NCBI GenBank assembly: GCA_964035575.1
Contig: OZ037932.1
Coordinates: 992,001 to 1,056,000 of the forward strand
DNA length: 64,000 bases
Direction: 5' to 3'
Source of the DNA: Rhynchopus sp. YZ270_cl-10
Lineage: Eukaryota > Euglenozoa > Diplonemea > Diplonemida > Diplonemidae
The notes under the pieces: model-generated
Told to the model about the DNA's origin: nothing
Databases searched by the model: none
Seen by the model: only the letters and a program-made list of their open reading frames with translations
Shown here: positions 31,202 to 40,894 of the stretch, piece after piece
Position numbering within the stretch: the first letter of the stretch is position 1
How the letters are laid out: every line of letters starts with the position of its first letter
Translations under genes and position numbers: made by a program

Positions 31202-32587
31202 ATGGGCTTTGGGATCCCGCCCCTGGGGTATGTCTGTCTTGTTCTCTTTGTTGTGTGGGAGCTAGGCCTGGTTCCTGCTGCAGTTGTCGTGTTGCTCAGA
31301 ACAAGATCGCCCTGTCTGCTGTGGTGTTTTGCAGAGCATGGACACACTGATATTGTGCGGTGTCTTGTGGGTTTGCGTATGGTGGACGTTGATGGCGTAA
31401 ACAACAAGGGTTGGACTGCGCTGCATTACACGGCGGACAACAGAGATTCCAATACGATGGAGGTGCTCATTGGTGCAGGGGCAGACATTGACGCCAAGGA
31501 TAACAGAGGGCGTTCACCACTCCTCTGGTCTTGCCGTTCAGGATCACTTGAAGGTGTGAAGCTGTTGGTCGGAGGAGGTGCCAGAGTGCGTGTCACGGAC
31601 GAAGAAGGAGAGACGTGTCTGACGGTTGCAGCAGCTCATGGACACACCGAGACTGTGCGTTATCTTGTGGGTTTGAAGGAGGTGGAAGTTGATCATGCAA
31701 ATGCCAACGGTCAGACTGCTTTGTGTTGGGCAAACCGCAAAGGCCACGCAGATGTGCTGCAGGTGCTCACTGCTTCCGCACAGAAGGCAAAGGACCACAG
31801 AGCTGCCGGGAAGGAATGGGATGATGTTGACCTTGCACGCTCCACCGGAAGCTGCCGCTTCTGTTCCTCTTTGTGTGCTGTCCCAGACCACATCGCCCGT
31901 CGTGCTGCATTTTGCACAAAAAATGAATGTAAAGCCCAGGCAGCGCTCGAGGAGAAAAAGGAGGCGGAGGTTCGCAGGCAGGTGCACGAGCAGGAGGAGT
32001 TCCCCTCACACTGGGACAGGCAGGACGCGAACCTCATGCTTGTGGACGTCCCTCTGAACACCTCAGAGGGACATAATGTTCTCAAACATTTTTTTTCCAG
32101 CATGGTCGGCCACGCGGTGCAGCGCGTGCAGCGCATCCAGAACCAAGACCTGTGGCGGAAGTTCGCGCTGGCGCACAGGCTTCTGCATGCGGCAGGGAAC
32201 GCAACGACTTCTCCGATGTTCCACGGGACACGGGGCACGAGCCCCGATTGCATCTACAACGGACAAGAGGGGTTCGACCCACGCCACTGCAACGGCGGTT
32301 TGTGGGGTTTCGCGGCGTACTTTGCGGCGTGCGCCCGTTACTCCCACTCGTACTCCCATCAGGACACTGCGTCAGGAAACAAACAAATGTTCCTGGCCAA
32401 GGTGCTTGTGGGGGTAACGAAGGAGTACGGGGAGGAAAAGCATCCGTCGCTGCGGATGCCTCCCCTCCTCCCAAACGGCGGAAATCGTTGCTACGACTCG
32501 GTTTCAGGGATAACGGGTGGCTCCCCTGTCGTGATGGTGTACGACAACGGCAGGGCCTACCCGGAGTACCTCATCTCCTACAAGTGA
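31202..32587 (+). CDS. membrane-anchored ankyrin-zinc-PARP protein
   Basis: A 461-aa protein predicted to be an ADP-ribosyltransferase. Residues ~1-42 form two hydrophobic segments (MGFGIPPLGYVCLVLFVVW and AAVVVLLRT) kept in the paralogs. ~48-195 hold about five ankyrin repeats (NKGWTALHYTADN, GADIDAKDNRGRSPLLWSC, GHADVLQVL). Residues 218-243 are a Cys cluster (CRFCSSLC..FCTKNEC) that may bind zinc. ~275-461 is a PARP catalytic domain: IQNQDLWRKFALAHRLL, FHGTRGTSPDCIYNGQEGF with His341, GFAAYFAACARYS with Tyr373, FLAKVLVG, and VVMVYDNGRAYPEYLISYK. By alignment with PARP10/14/15-type enzymes the third triad position falls at Pro442-Val443, not Glu, so mono-ADP-ribosylation is more likely than polymer synthesis. 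It is the only intact member of a local array. Confidence 0.85.
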   Translation: MGFGIPPLGYVCLVLFVVWELGLVPAAVVVLLRTRSPCLLWCFAEHGHTDIVRCLVGLRMVDVDGVNNKGWTALHYTADNRDSNTMEVLIGAGADIDAKDNRGRSPLLWSCRSGSLEGVKLLVGGGARVRVTDEEGETCLTVAAAHGHTETVRYLVGLKEVEVDHANANGQTALCWANRKGHADVLQVLTASAQKAKDHRAAGKEWDDVDLARSTGSCRFCSSLCAVPDHIARRAAFCTKNECKAQAALEEKKEAEVRRQVHEQEEFPSHWDRQDANLMLVDVPLNTSEGHNVLKHFFSSMVGHAVQRVQRIQNQDLWRKFALAHRLLHAAGNATTSPMFHGTRGTSPDCIYNGQEGFDPRHCNGGLWGFAAYFAACARYSHSYSHQDTASGNKQMFLAKVLVGVTKEYGEEKHPSLRMPPLLPNGGNRCYDSVSGITGGSPVVMVYDNGRAYPEYLISYK

Positions 32588-32934
32588 TGGGATTAGACAG
32601 ATATGGCCATTTTTATTATTATTATCAAATTTGTACGTCTTTACCGACGTTTTTAGCTTTGCGCCTGTAAAAAAACACAAACAAACAAACAAGGACACGT
32701 GTTGTCCAGAAAAAAAAATGTTCAAATAAATTTTTTCAACTTTTCAACGCTTTCTTTTCTACTACTCCATTTATTTTCCAAACCTGTCAAAAAAAAGCTA
32801 AACCCGCCTACACTAGTAGGTAATTGTAAATAAAAAAAAAACTTTCCGTTTTTCCAACTATAGTGGAGTTCATCCTCGGGTGTCTACACTAATACAACCA
32901 AGTTGTCAAAAAAAAAAAAATGATTGTAAAAAAC
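32588..32934 (+). repeat. downstream flank of ankyrin-PARP gene
   Basis: Paralog of 25872-26200 with one extra segment (AATGTTCAAATAAATTTTTTC). Ends with the A-tailed TAGTGGAGTTCATCC element and TGATTGTAAAA. Confidence 0.85.
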
Positions 32935-33202
32935 CCATCTTTTTTTTTTTTTTTTTCTTTTTTTTTTGAAAAAGTTTTTTTTTTTTTTTTTTTGACAGTG
33001 GATGAGAAAGAGGATAAGTCGTAATCCCATACAAAGTAACGCGTCTTTCCTCTCCAACCCCACGTCTACAAAGGCAAAACTAAACAGAGCACAAAGCACT
33101 TTCAAAACAAACAAAACATTTTCACTGGCCATATCATTCCTTCCCCTCCCTTTTTGTTTAAGATGTGTGTGCACGAGAGGCACATTCATCTTTTTTTTTT
33201 CC

Positions 33203-33232
33203 CACTGTAATCTACCATGGTAGGTTACAGTG
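33203..33232. repeat. 30-bp palindrome inside flank copy C
   Basis: CACTGTAATCTACC-ATGG... reads as its own complement with one mismatch pair (centre CCATGG). It sits at the position of the larger palindrome in copy B, between the GTGTGC hairpin and CAAGTTTTTCTTTTGTTGCC. Confidence 0.85.
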
Positions 33233-33299
33233 AAGCATTTTTCAAGTTTTTCTTTTGTTGCCATCCCTTTTTGTTCCCCTCTTTTTTCTTTTCGTCGAG

Positions 33300-33332
33300 A
33301 CCATCTTTCGATTGAAAAGAACATCTTAATCA
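33300..33332. mobile_element. 33-bp micro-insertion with 11-bp duplication
   Basis: ACCATCTTTCGATTGAAAAG..ACATCTTAATCA lies between two copies of TTTTCGTCGAG (33289-33299 and 33333-33343). Paralogous copies A and B have one TTTTCGTCGAG and no insert. Confidence 0.85.
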
Positions 33333-33752
33333 TTTTCGTCGAGCAAAACCCACGCTATCCAGCATGTGAGGTACGTGAGGCACATTCATCTGACAAGTGA
33401 TATGCCAGCTTCCTCTTGTTCTTCTTTTTTTCGCATCAATCTATTGAATACATTTTACACTTTTTGTTGATCCCTCCTCCTATGCTATCAATGTGTTGAT
33501 TGCATATATTGAATACTTTCTTCTTATTTTGTTGATTCGTCCCTTCGGGCAGACGTTGTTTTTTTTCACTTACATCTCCTAAAATGAACGCCACCTCACC
33601 CCCTCTTTTTCAAAACACACACATAATAGTATCGTCTTTCCGCAGATGTGCACTTCCTCCCATCCCATATAGCCATGTAACAAACTGTCGGTTTGTCACT
33701 TTCAACTTCACTTTGTTGTCCTTCTGTTCTTACTTTCCACTCGACTCTGACC

Positions 33753-34740
33753 ATGTCCACCCCTAAAAAACCGTCCAAGGCAGCTTCCCCACTTTTTTTC
33801 AACCTGAGAGTGCAATAACAAAAACCACACCCCCTCCATTACAAACAAACAGATTCCCCCCTACATCGGCACCTCCGACCAACATCTTCACATTTGCGAG
33901 TGATCCTGCACTGCAAGACCGGAGGAGTGGCGAAAACTTGTCAGCATCCTTGGAGTCATCAATGCAAGTTTTTCTCTCAATGAGCACCCACATGAGATAG
34001 AGTACAACATTTACAACTGTAGCATTTATCAGTCCCAGCAGACACACAAGGAAAATGCACGGACAGACCTGCGCAAGGAGTTGGATCCCAAAGCCCATCT
34101 CAGGTTCTCTGGTGCTGGTGTATTTTTTTGAAAGCCAGAGACGAAAAAGGAGACACTTGTCTGACGATTATCAGCAGAGCTTGGATACACCGACATTGTG
34201 CGCTATCTTGTGGGTTTGGAGCATGTGGACGTTCATCACACGAATGCCATTGGTCAGACTGCTTTGTTTTGGGCGCAAATACAAACATGGGCAGATATGC
34301 TGCAGGTGCTCAGTGTTTCCGGCAAAGGACCGCAGAAGGCCAAGGAGTACCCCCCACACTGGGACAGGCAGTACGCGAACCTGCTGCTTGTGGACGTGCC
34401 TGTGGACTCCTTGGAGGGAAAAAATGTTATCCAACATTTTTTGTCCACCATGGCACGGTCCGGCCACATCACGTCCACGGTACAACGCTTGCAGCGCATA
34501 CAAAACAAATGAGTCTGGCTGAGGTTCGCCCTGGAGCGCAGGCTTCTGCAGGAGGCAGGGAACGCAACAACTTCTTCGATGTTCCACGGGACACGGGACA
34601 CGAGCCCCGATTGCATCTACAATGGAGAGGGGTTCGACCCACGCCACTGCAACGGCGGTTTGTGGGGTATCGCATCGTACTTTGCGGCGGACACACGTTA
34701 CTCCCACAAGTACCTTCGCCAGGAACATTTGTCAGTTTCC
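33753..34740 (+). pseudogene. broken ankyrin-PARP copy with inverted segment
   Basis: Begins like 31063 (MSTPKKPSK). 33857-34133 is then in reverse orientation relative to the intact paralog: on the minus strand it reads MGFGIQLLAQVCPCIFLVC.. SPLLRSCSAGSLANVKMLV. The + frame resumes with IVRYLVGLEHVDVHHTNAIG-like ankyrin sequence, PPHWDRQYANLLLVDVPVD and VQRLQRIQNK, then an in-frame TGA at 34510. The following PARP sequence (SMFHGTRDTSPDCIYNGEGF.. GIASYFAADTRYS) is frame-disrupted and ends at the centre of palindrome 2. The Cys cluster is deleted. Non-functional as a PARP. Confidence 0.85.
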
Positions 34741-34995
34741 TTTTGACGAAGTGTACGAGTACTTGTGGGAGTAACGTGTGTCCGCCGCAAAGTACGATGC
34801 GATACCCCACAAACCGCCGTTGCAGTGGCGTGGGTCGAACCCCTCTCCATTGTAGATGCAATCGGGGCTCGTGTCCCGTGTCCCGTGGAACATCGAAGAA
34901 GTCGTTGCGTTCCCTGCCTCCTGCAGAAGCCTGCGCCCCAGGGCGAACCAGACCCTTTTGTTTTGTATGCGCTGCAAGCGTTGTACGGTGGACGT
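34471..34995. repeat. palindrome 2: inverted duplication of PARP fragment
   Basis: Arms 34471-34713 and 34759-34995 carry the same PARP segment in opposite directions around a ~45-bp spacer. They differ by substitutions and small indels (for example GAGTCTGGCTGAGG vs GGGTCTGG), so the duplication is old enough to have diverged. The right arm reads IQNKRVWFALGRRLLQEAGN on the minus strand. Confidence 0.9.
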
Positions 34996-35191
34996 AATTT
35001 TAAAAAACCCATCTGTGTGTGTGTTTTTTTTTTTTTTTTTTTTTTTTACAAAAGTAGAGTTCATCCTCGGGTGTCTACACTAATACAACCAAGTTTTCAC
35101 AAAAGCAAAATTAAACAGAACACAAAGCACTTTCAAAACAAACAAAAACATTTTCACTGGTCATATCATTCCTTCCCCTCCCTTTTTGTTT

Positions 35192-35224
35192 AAGATGTGT
35201 GTGCACGAGAGGCACATTCATCTT
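35192..35224 (+). repeat. ACGAGAG-loop hairpin, GTGTGC stem
   Basis: AAGATGTGTGTGC-ACGAGAG-GCACATTCATCTT: 12 paired positions with one T/T mismatch and one G/T wobble. Confidence 0.7.
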
Positions 35225-35289
35225 TCAGGTTTTCTTTGGTAATGACTGTATACCTGCTTACAGCTTCCCTGTAAACCACTCCCATGCGC

Positions 35290-35358
35290 AACACTCGGGG
35301 TTCGATAACCCGTGGAGTGTCAGTGCCTGCGTTCCAGAGGCGTTTGCACTGTCAACTT
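35290..35358 (+). repeat. T-arm-like stem plus GCACT element
   Basis: ACACTCGGGGTTCGATAACC..CGTGGAGTGT folds as an outer ACACTC/GAGTGT stem with an inner GGGTT/AACCC stem. CAGTGCCTGCGTTCCAGAGG and CGTTTGCACTGTCAACTT follow. Confidence 0.65.
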
Positions 35359-35617
35359 CACTTTTGGTGGACGCGTAATAATTTAAATTGTTTCATATAC
35401 ATTCTTTTTCTAATGAAAAGAAGGTACAGAGGGTGCTAAAGAAGTACCCTTGCTTTTTTTTATTTGTGTTTGTTGTGGTTATGATAACAAAGTGGACTTT
35501 AAAGAATTTAAAAAAAAAAACCCCGTAATACAAAGGCTTCGGCCAACATTGAGTACAGACCCGAATTCTCCCACCTAGTGGGATTACTCGGCGATTGTCG
35601 ACACAGCAAAAAAAAAA

Positions 35618-35920
35618 GTCTCCAATTGGGTAGTGGGTACCTGTTGTCTTCGCCACTCTTTCTCGTCTCTTTGCAGAGTGGCGAAGCTTTACTTTGAAGA
35701 CACAGCAGTTAAGGCGACTAAGCAGCGAGAGGCTTAGGTTGCATCTCAAACTTTTTCTTTCTTTCTCTTGTCTCCGTTTGTTTTTAACGCACACTATTTT
35801 GTGAGCGTAAAGTGTCACGTCGTTCACTCGCCCAACCGTGTTCCGCAACACCACCACCCAACAGGTGAGAGTGTGTGTGGAAGTGTCAACGCATCAAACA
35901 ACTACAAGAAGGGGGGTGAG
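35618..35920. repeat. segment paralogous to 19433-20090
   Basis: GTCTCCAATTGGGTAGTGGG, GTCTTCGCCACTC..GAGTGGCGAAG (a stem), the CTAAGC hairpin (35711-35750) and AACGCACACTATTTTGTGAG. It lacks the 360-bp insert present in the 19.4-kb copy. Confidence 0.85.
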
Positions 35921-36335
35921 GGAACGAAGTGACACTGTTCTCGGTTCAGTGTAGCATCGGCCTCTGGTGTCTACGCTAATACAAGTTTTCAAAAAAATAA
36001 AATAAACAAAAACTCCTTCCTCGGTAGGTGATTGTCGATACGAAAAAAAAAAAAGTATTATATTTTGTCAACCAAATATCAGCTTTTTTGGCGGCTAGCC
36101 AACTCTGCAACCGATTCAGCAATCACGAGAGATGATTTCTGCAACCGACTCACAAATCATGTGGCATGATTTCAATGTTATGCAAAATGTGACCATGTCA
36201 TTTAAAAATCTCTACGGTTGCTTTAGGTGGTAGAGACTAGCCAACCCCCCTCTCCCTTAGGCAGTGTTTTTTCTAGAGGGGGCGGGGGCGCGCGCCCCCC
36301 CCCTAGTACAGGGACCCCCCCCCCCCCCCCCCCCT

Positions 36336-37525
36336 AGGGGGTACGACTCCAGCCATTTTTTGCGCACGGAAAATTCATTTGGCATTATCTGGTCATCTCC
36401 AAGGCAACTGCGGGTGAAAAACACCCTCAGAGTGGGTCACAGGGGGCCTGTGGGTCGAAAAACGACCCAGAAGCCACCCCAGAATACAAAAAAATGGAAA
36501 AAAATAGTGAAAAAACGGCTTTTTTCACGTTTTGGCCACTTTGGGCAAAATAGCGATTTTTCGAGAAAAAAATCAAAAACCGGGATATTTTTTGACATCA
36601 CAAAGCCTCCTTTGGCACAAATATACCCCAAAAGTGGCCTGTGAGTCCATTCCAACCTGTTTTGGACATATTTGACACTTTTGGAAGTGTTTTTTTGGTG
36701 TTTTTAGGTCAAAAAAATGCCCAAGACGTCCCCAAGACATCCCCAAGACACTTTGCACACCCCCTGTTACGGTCATATTTTTTTCGTTTTTTTGCCTGAA
36801 ACCCCCAAAATACCCCTCCCGGACCCCACATAGTCCCGAATATCCATCACACACCCACTCAGAGTGAGTAGAAGCACCCCAAAAAAAATATTTTTTAAAG
36901 CCCTAAAATTGTGCTTCAGTTTCGGCAGCATCCATGTTGAAGTTGAAGGGCTTTAAAAAATATTTTTTTTGGGGTGCTTCTACTCACTCTGAGTGGGTGT
37001 GTGATGGATATTCGGGACTATGTGGGGTCCGGGAGGGGTATTTTGGGGGTTTCAGGCAAAAAAACGAAAAAAATATGACCGTAACAGGGGGTGTGCAAAG
37101 TGTCTTGGGGATGTCTTGGGGACGTCTTGGGCATTTTTTTGACCTAAAAACACCAAAAAAACACTTCCAAAAGTGTCAAATATGTCCAAAACAGGTTGGA
37201 ATGGACTCACAGGCCACTTTTGGGGTATATTTGTGCCAAAGGAGGCTTTGTGATGTCAAAAAATATCCCGGTTTTTGATTTTTTTCTCGAAAAATCGCTA
37301 TTTTGCCCAAAGTGGCCAAAACGTGAAAAAAGCCGTTTTTTCACTATTTTTTTCCATTTTTTTGTATTCTGGGGTGGCTTCTGGGTCGTTTTTCGACCCA
37401 CAGGCCCCCTGTGACCCACTCTGAGGGTGTTTTTCACCCGCAGTTGCCTTGGAGATGGCCAGATAATGCCAAATGAATTTTCCGTGCGTTTGGTCCCAGC
37501 CAAAATGGCTGGAGTCGTATCCCCT
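36336..37525. repeat. palindrome 3, non-genic
   Basis: Arms 36336-36904 and 36947-37525 (about 570 bp) are near-identical reverse complements with a 42-bp spacer. Both outer ends abut long C runs (36313-36334 and 37526-37544). Arm content is T/G-rich with phrases like TTTCACGTTTTGGCC, resembling 22.6-22.9 kb and parts of the 7.0-8.4 kb element. Identical 90-115 residue frames on both strands are a consequence of the palindrome. Confidence 0.95.
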
Positions 37526-37681
37526 ACCCCCCCCCCCCCCCCCCGTCAGACTTTTTTGAGATTTCACGGGGGTGCGGAGAAACTGGGTTTTGCAGAATAA
37601 CCCACATTTTTTTTTTTTTGAATTTTTCCACACTTTTTCACTCAAACCACTAGGTATACCTCACACCCCTCCACCACCCCC

Positions 37682-38413
37682 ATGCCTGGGGGTGTCCCCC
37701 ACATCCCATCGACCCTGGTGCAGTACCAGGACCCTATCCCCAGGGAGGATGCCGAGAAGGTGCATGGCATTGTGTTTGACTATACGAAGGTCGATGCGAA
37801 GCCGCAGATCACAAGCAAAGGGAATGTGCTGCACCGCATACTTCCCCCTCGCGAGCTTGAGAGCGACTGGGTGCAGATGGTGAGCCCTGCTGTGCCCACA
37901 CGCTCTGAGGTACGTGAGCTGACTCACCTCTTTGAATACCGTCTGAAGGACAGCAAGGCACGCTCCACAGGCATCTGCGAGGTGCGCAACATCATCTACA
38001 GCACGCTCTTCGACGAACTCATACGCCAGGTTGCTGTCGACTGTCCGGAGCGGGGTCTGCTCATCATGCACATCAGAGACGAGCTGCGCATGTCCTCCGA
38101 TGCCTACAAGACCCTCTACGAAGCCTCCGTCGGCCTCGGCAGACGCAAGTCCATTGAAGCCGAACGCGGTAAACAAGAAAAGGCAACCCACATCGAAACA
38201 CTCAAAACAAAGAAAACCTCCCTCGAGAAGGAGGTACGTCGTCTAGAAGCAAAGCTCAAGGCTATGGAGCGGTGCTGTCTTGAGCAACAGCAGGCGGATC
38301 AGAAGAAGTACTCTGAAGAAGTGTCCTTCCTCCAATACTCCCAAAAGCGTCTCGAAGAGCAGGAGCAAACCGTGCGAAAAATGCAGGAAGAAGAAAAGAA
38401 AAATATTGCCTAG
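37682..38413 (+). CDS. DNALI1: axonemal dynein light intermediate chain (p28)
   Basis: A 243-aa inner-arm dynein subunit that docks onto single-headed inner-arm heavy chains in the flagellar axoneme. Family landmarks are clear: an N-terminal LVQYQDP, VLHRILPPRELESDWVQMVS near 50-68, the TRSEVRELTHLFEYRLK segment, GICEVRNIIYSTLFDELIRQ, and CPERGLLIMHIRDELRMSSD.. LYEASVGLGRRK, then a long C-terminal coiled coil (155-240). Length matches the usual ~250 aa. The start ATG follows CACCCCTCCACCACCCCC. No intron. Its presence shows that the organism builds motile flagella. Confidence 0.95.
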   Translation: MPGGVPHIPSTLVQYQDPIPREDAEKVHGIVFDYTKVDAKPQITSKGNVLHRILPPRELESDWVQMVSPAVPTRSEVRELTHLFEYRLKDSKARSTGICEVRNIIYSTLFDELIRQVAVDCPERGLLIMHIRDELRMSSDAYKTLYEASVGLGRRKSIEAERGKQEKATHIETLKTKKTSLEKEVRRLEAKLKAMERCCLEQQQADQKKYSEEVSFLQYSQKRLEEQEQTVRKMQEEEKKNIA

Positions 38414-38901
38414 AAAAGGAAAGGAGAAACGAGAGGAGGAGAAACGCAGTCCCGGTTGTGTGTTTAAATCTGGGGGCGATTTTTCACCACATTTACACTA
38501 AAAAAATTGTGAACAACAATAACACCCCTTCAATAGTCTAGCTTATTTAACTACAAAAACCAGATGTTTTGCAATCCAAAAGACACTTCCCCTTCCCTTA
38601 TGAGAATAAACTATTTGGCCTTCTTTTTGTGTGTATTTGACGGACACTCTACACGAGCTCGACCGAGCTGCTTTAGCACGTCTCAACTACTCTTTTGTGT
38701 TGCGAGGTTGTCGAATGTCTGCTACCACAACGTCTATTTGCTGGCCCTCCTCCACCTGACAAAGGCGTGTTGCAGGTAAACTCTTTTGGCCTTTATTTTT
38801 TACCTCCCCCCGGAAAAAAAATGAGTCCAACCTGAACTAAGCTACTGCCCTACACACATTTTCAGGGTAAAGCAATACACAAAACACAGCAAAAGAGCAT
38901 A
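38414..38901. other. intergenic, no gene seen
   Basis: Short spacer with a C-rich stretch near 38805 and an A-rich leader before the next ATG. Confidence 0.5.
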
Positions 38902-40668
38902 ATGGAGCGCGGGTTGGTTGCTGCAACACTGCGCAGCGCGATCAGACAGCAGACACGATTTCAGCGACACATGCCGGCACAGTCGATGCAGGTACGTCAC
39001 ATTTGCATTTTTACCAATGTTCCCCTACACCACCATTGTGGTGAGGGGGACGTTGGTGGTTTACCGAGGGAATAGCAACGTACCCCCACACACACACAAA
39101 ACAAACAAACTTTCAAACCCCACACACACACACACATTGGGGCCATATTCTGAGCAAGAATTACCCCTACTAGTTATCAAACACACGCACACACACACCT
39201 CTGTTTTTGTGGGTTGTTGTTCTTGCAGAGGGAAACCTCCTCGCCCAACATTCATCCTCTTCGTCACCTTTCAGTTTTTATTTATATTTTGTTTTGTATT
39301 CCCACTACCACAATGTACCACTACCCACTACCCTCACAGATTGGATCGAATAGGCAAGATATGTTGCCATCATCGATGAAATACAATAGACATGCCGACA
39401 CTGAAAAGCTTTCAAAGTCGAGGAATAGGACAATGACAGTAACACATCCGGGGACAACGTCGTTCAAGAGAAGAACGTTCCGCGCATTAGACGCTGAAGA
39501 GGAGTCATTCGCGGCACGGGCACGCGAAGACCTGAAGGAGGAGGGTATCACAGACGAACAGCGCTTCAACGCATGGCTCCGCCAAGACCACTCTGTCTTC
39601 CCTGAGCGCGTCTCCAACCTCCCGCCACACGTTAAATCTGCAGTAAAATTCGGGGGCCTCAACATTACCAGCATGACTGAAGCAATGAAACAAGACTTCC
39701 TCGAGGAAGAACGCAAGAAAGCTGACGCACAATCAGCAACGACACGCCGTGATGAGGAGGTTGCCGCGTTGGGGCTGGGCTTCTCTGTGAAGGACAAAAG
39801 CATGGCAAGTTTGAAGAGACGGAGAACACTTGAAGGGAAGTACAACAAGGCGCAGGAGGAGCTGAACACCAAGTTTACAGCCCTGAAGGAGCATGTGATG
39901 ACGAACAAGTCTGACGCGAAGCTGCTCGATGCGAAGCAGTCTATCATGATGCAGCGCACCATGCAGAATGTGGACCACCTCCGTCTCGAGAGGGAGATGG
40001 CGCAGCAGTCGATGGAGGAGATCAACGCACAGCGTGTGGCGGACAACCTCGACCCCATCAGCCTGCACGACCACAGCAGGCGGGGTGCTGTCGACATCTC
40101 CAACAACGCGGCAGTGGTCGCGCGCTGTGTGCTGTCCAAGGTCGCCACCGACGGCAAGTGGCCCATCATCATCCCACGCGACCGGCGCTCGCAGTACCTC
40201 GCCCTCCACCAGGAGAGCATCACCGAGCTGCTCGACGGGGTGTCCAAGAAGGACCGAGGCACGCTTGCGAAGTCGCTCAGAAAGAACGAAGCGTACCAAC
40301 TCGCAAAGGAGTCCTGGAAGAGCCACATTGCGGGGGAAGCCACGGGCGGTGTCAACGACGCGCGCGACTGGAAGCGCAAGCACAAATGGGAGTGGGAGAA
40401 CGAGCCTCAGACGTACACACCGAGTGGAGGCAACAGCGACCCCTTCTCGCAGCTGGCGAACAAGACAGGCCCCTCCGGCGCCAAGTACCTCGACCAGTTG
40501 CAGAACGAGAAGCAGACCTCGGACAAGCCCATCTCGCGTTACTACAAAGAGTTCGGAAACTACAAAAAGAACCTCAACAGCAAGTTCAACACGAAGTCAC
40601 GAATCAAGACCTCCAACCAGGGACCCTACATGGGCATGCGGACGAGGCTTGCTGCCATGCACGACTGA
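38902..40668 (+). CDS. unidentified 472-aa basic protein, two exons
   Basis: Exon 1 (38902-38991) encodes MERGLVAATLRSAIRQQTRF.. and ends CAG before GTACGT; exon 2 (39340-40668) begins ATTGGATCG after CCCTCACAG, phase 0. The first ~30 residues are Arg-rich with almost no acidic residues, as in mitochondrial presequences, but a cytoplasmic basic tail is equally possible. The body is charged and helical (EEERKKADAQSATTRRDEEV, KRRRTLEGKYNKAQEELN), with a conserved-looking C-terminus (DARDWKRKHKWEWENEPQ, YLDQLQNEKQ, YYKEFGNYKKNLNSKFNTK). No family is recognised. The intron carries the GGGCCATATTCTG element (39139-39178) and CA repeats. Confidence 0.8.
39139..39178 (+). repeat. GGGCCATATTCTG element in intron
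   Basis: GGGGCCATATTCTGAGCAAG followed by AATTACCCCTACTAG. Sister copies at 40811-40856 (+) and 5692-5735 (-). Confidence 0.6.
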
Positions 40669-40810
40669 TCTCTCTCCAACAGTTCTGACGGACATAGTCC
40701 TTTCCCTGCTCTTGCCAACGGGGCGGACACCCCTCTTTTTTTTTATTTGTGTTTAGGCGCAACCAAAACGATACTTCTATTTGTCCTACCCACCACACCA
40801 CCCCACCCCA

Positions 40811-40856
40811 AAGGGCCATATTCTGCGCAAGAATTACCCTCACTAGGCATCACACC
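40811..40856 (+). repeat. GGGCCATATTCTG element
   Basis: AAGGGCCATATTCTGCGCAA followed by GAATTACCCTCACTAGGCATC, just upstream of the next start codon. Confidence 0.6.
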
Positions 40857-40894
40857 ACCCCACCACCCCACCAGGCAACAACCCCACTACGACT

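Larger units (their letters stand above)
32935..33752 (+). repeat. upstream-flank copy C
   Basis: Same order as copy B, joined directly to the preceding downstream flank. GTGTGC hairpin at 33160-33192; a 30-bp palindrome at 33203-33232; the micro-insertion at 33300-33332; no 110-bp insert before CTTTCAACTTCACTTTG. Confidence 0.85.
34996..35617. repeat. array tail: A-tailed element, partial flank copy, GCACT element
   Basis: 35052-35100 is an A-tailed-type TAGAGTTCATCC element. 35101-35225 matches part of the upstream flank (CACAAAGCACTTTC, GTGTGC hairpin at 35192-35224). 35290-35358 is a T-arm-like/GCACT element. 35562-35610 has ACCCGAATTCTCCCACC..GGCGATTGTCGACAC, also seen near 56433-56474. 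Confidence 0.65.

Noticed and set aside
35290..35330. tRNA gene at the TTCGATA loop
   Set aside because: Only a T-arm-like stem is present; no acceptor, D or anticodon arms fit around it. The TTCGA occurrences at 32271, 43421 and 44405 lie in coding or random context.
20184..37525. Palindromes as amplification or read artefacts
   Set aside because: Arms differ by substitutions and indels, palindrome 2 clearly so, and spacers and borders differ; chimeras would be identical. Long-read proof is still needed.
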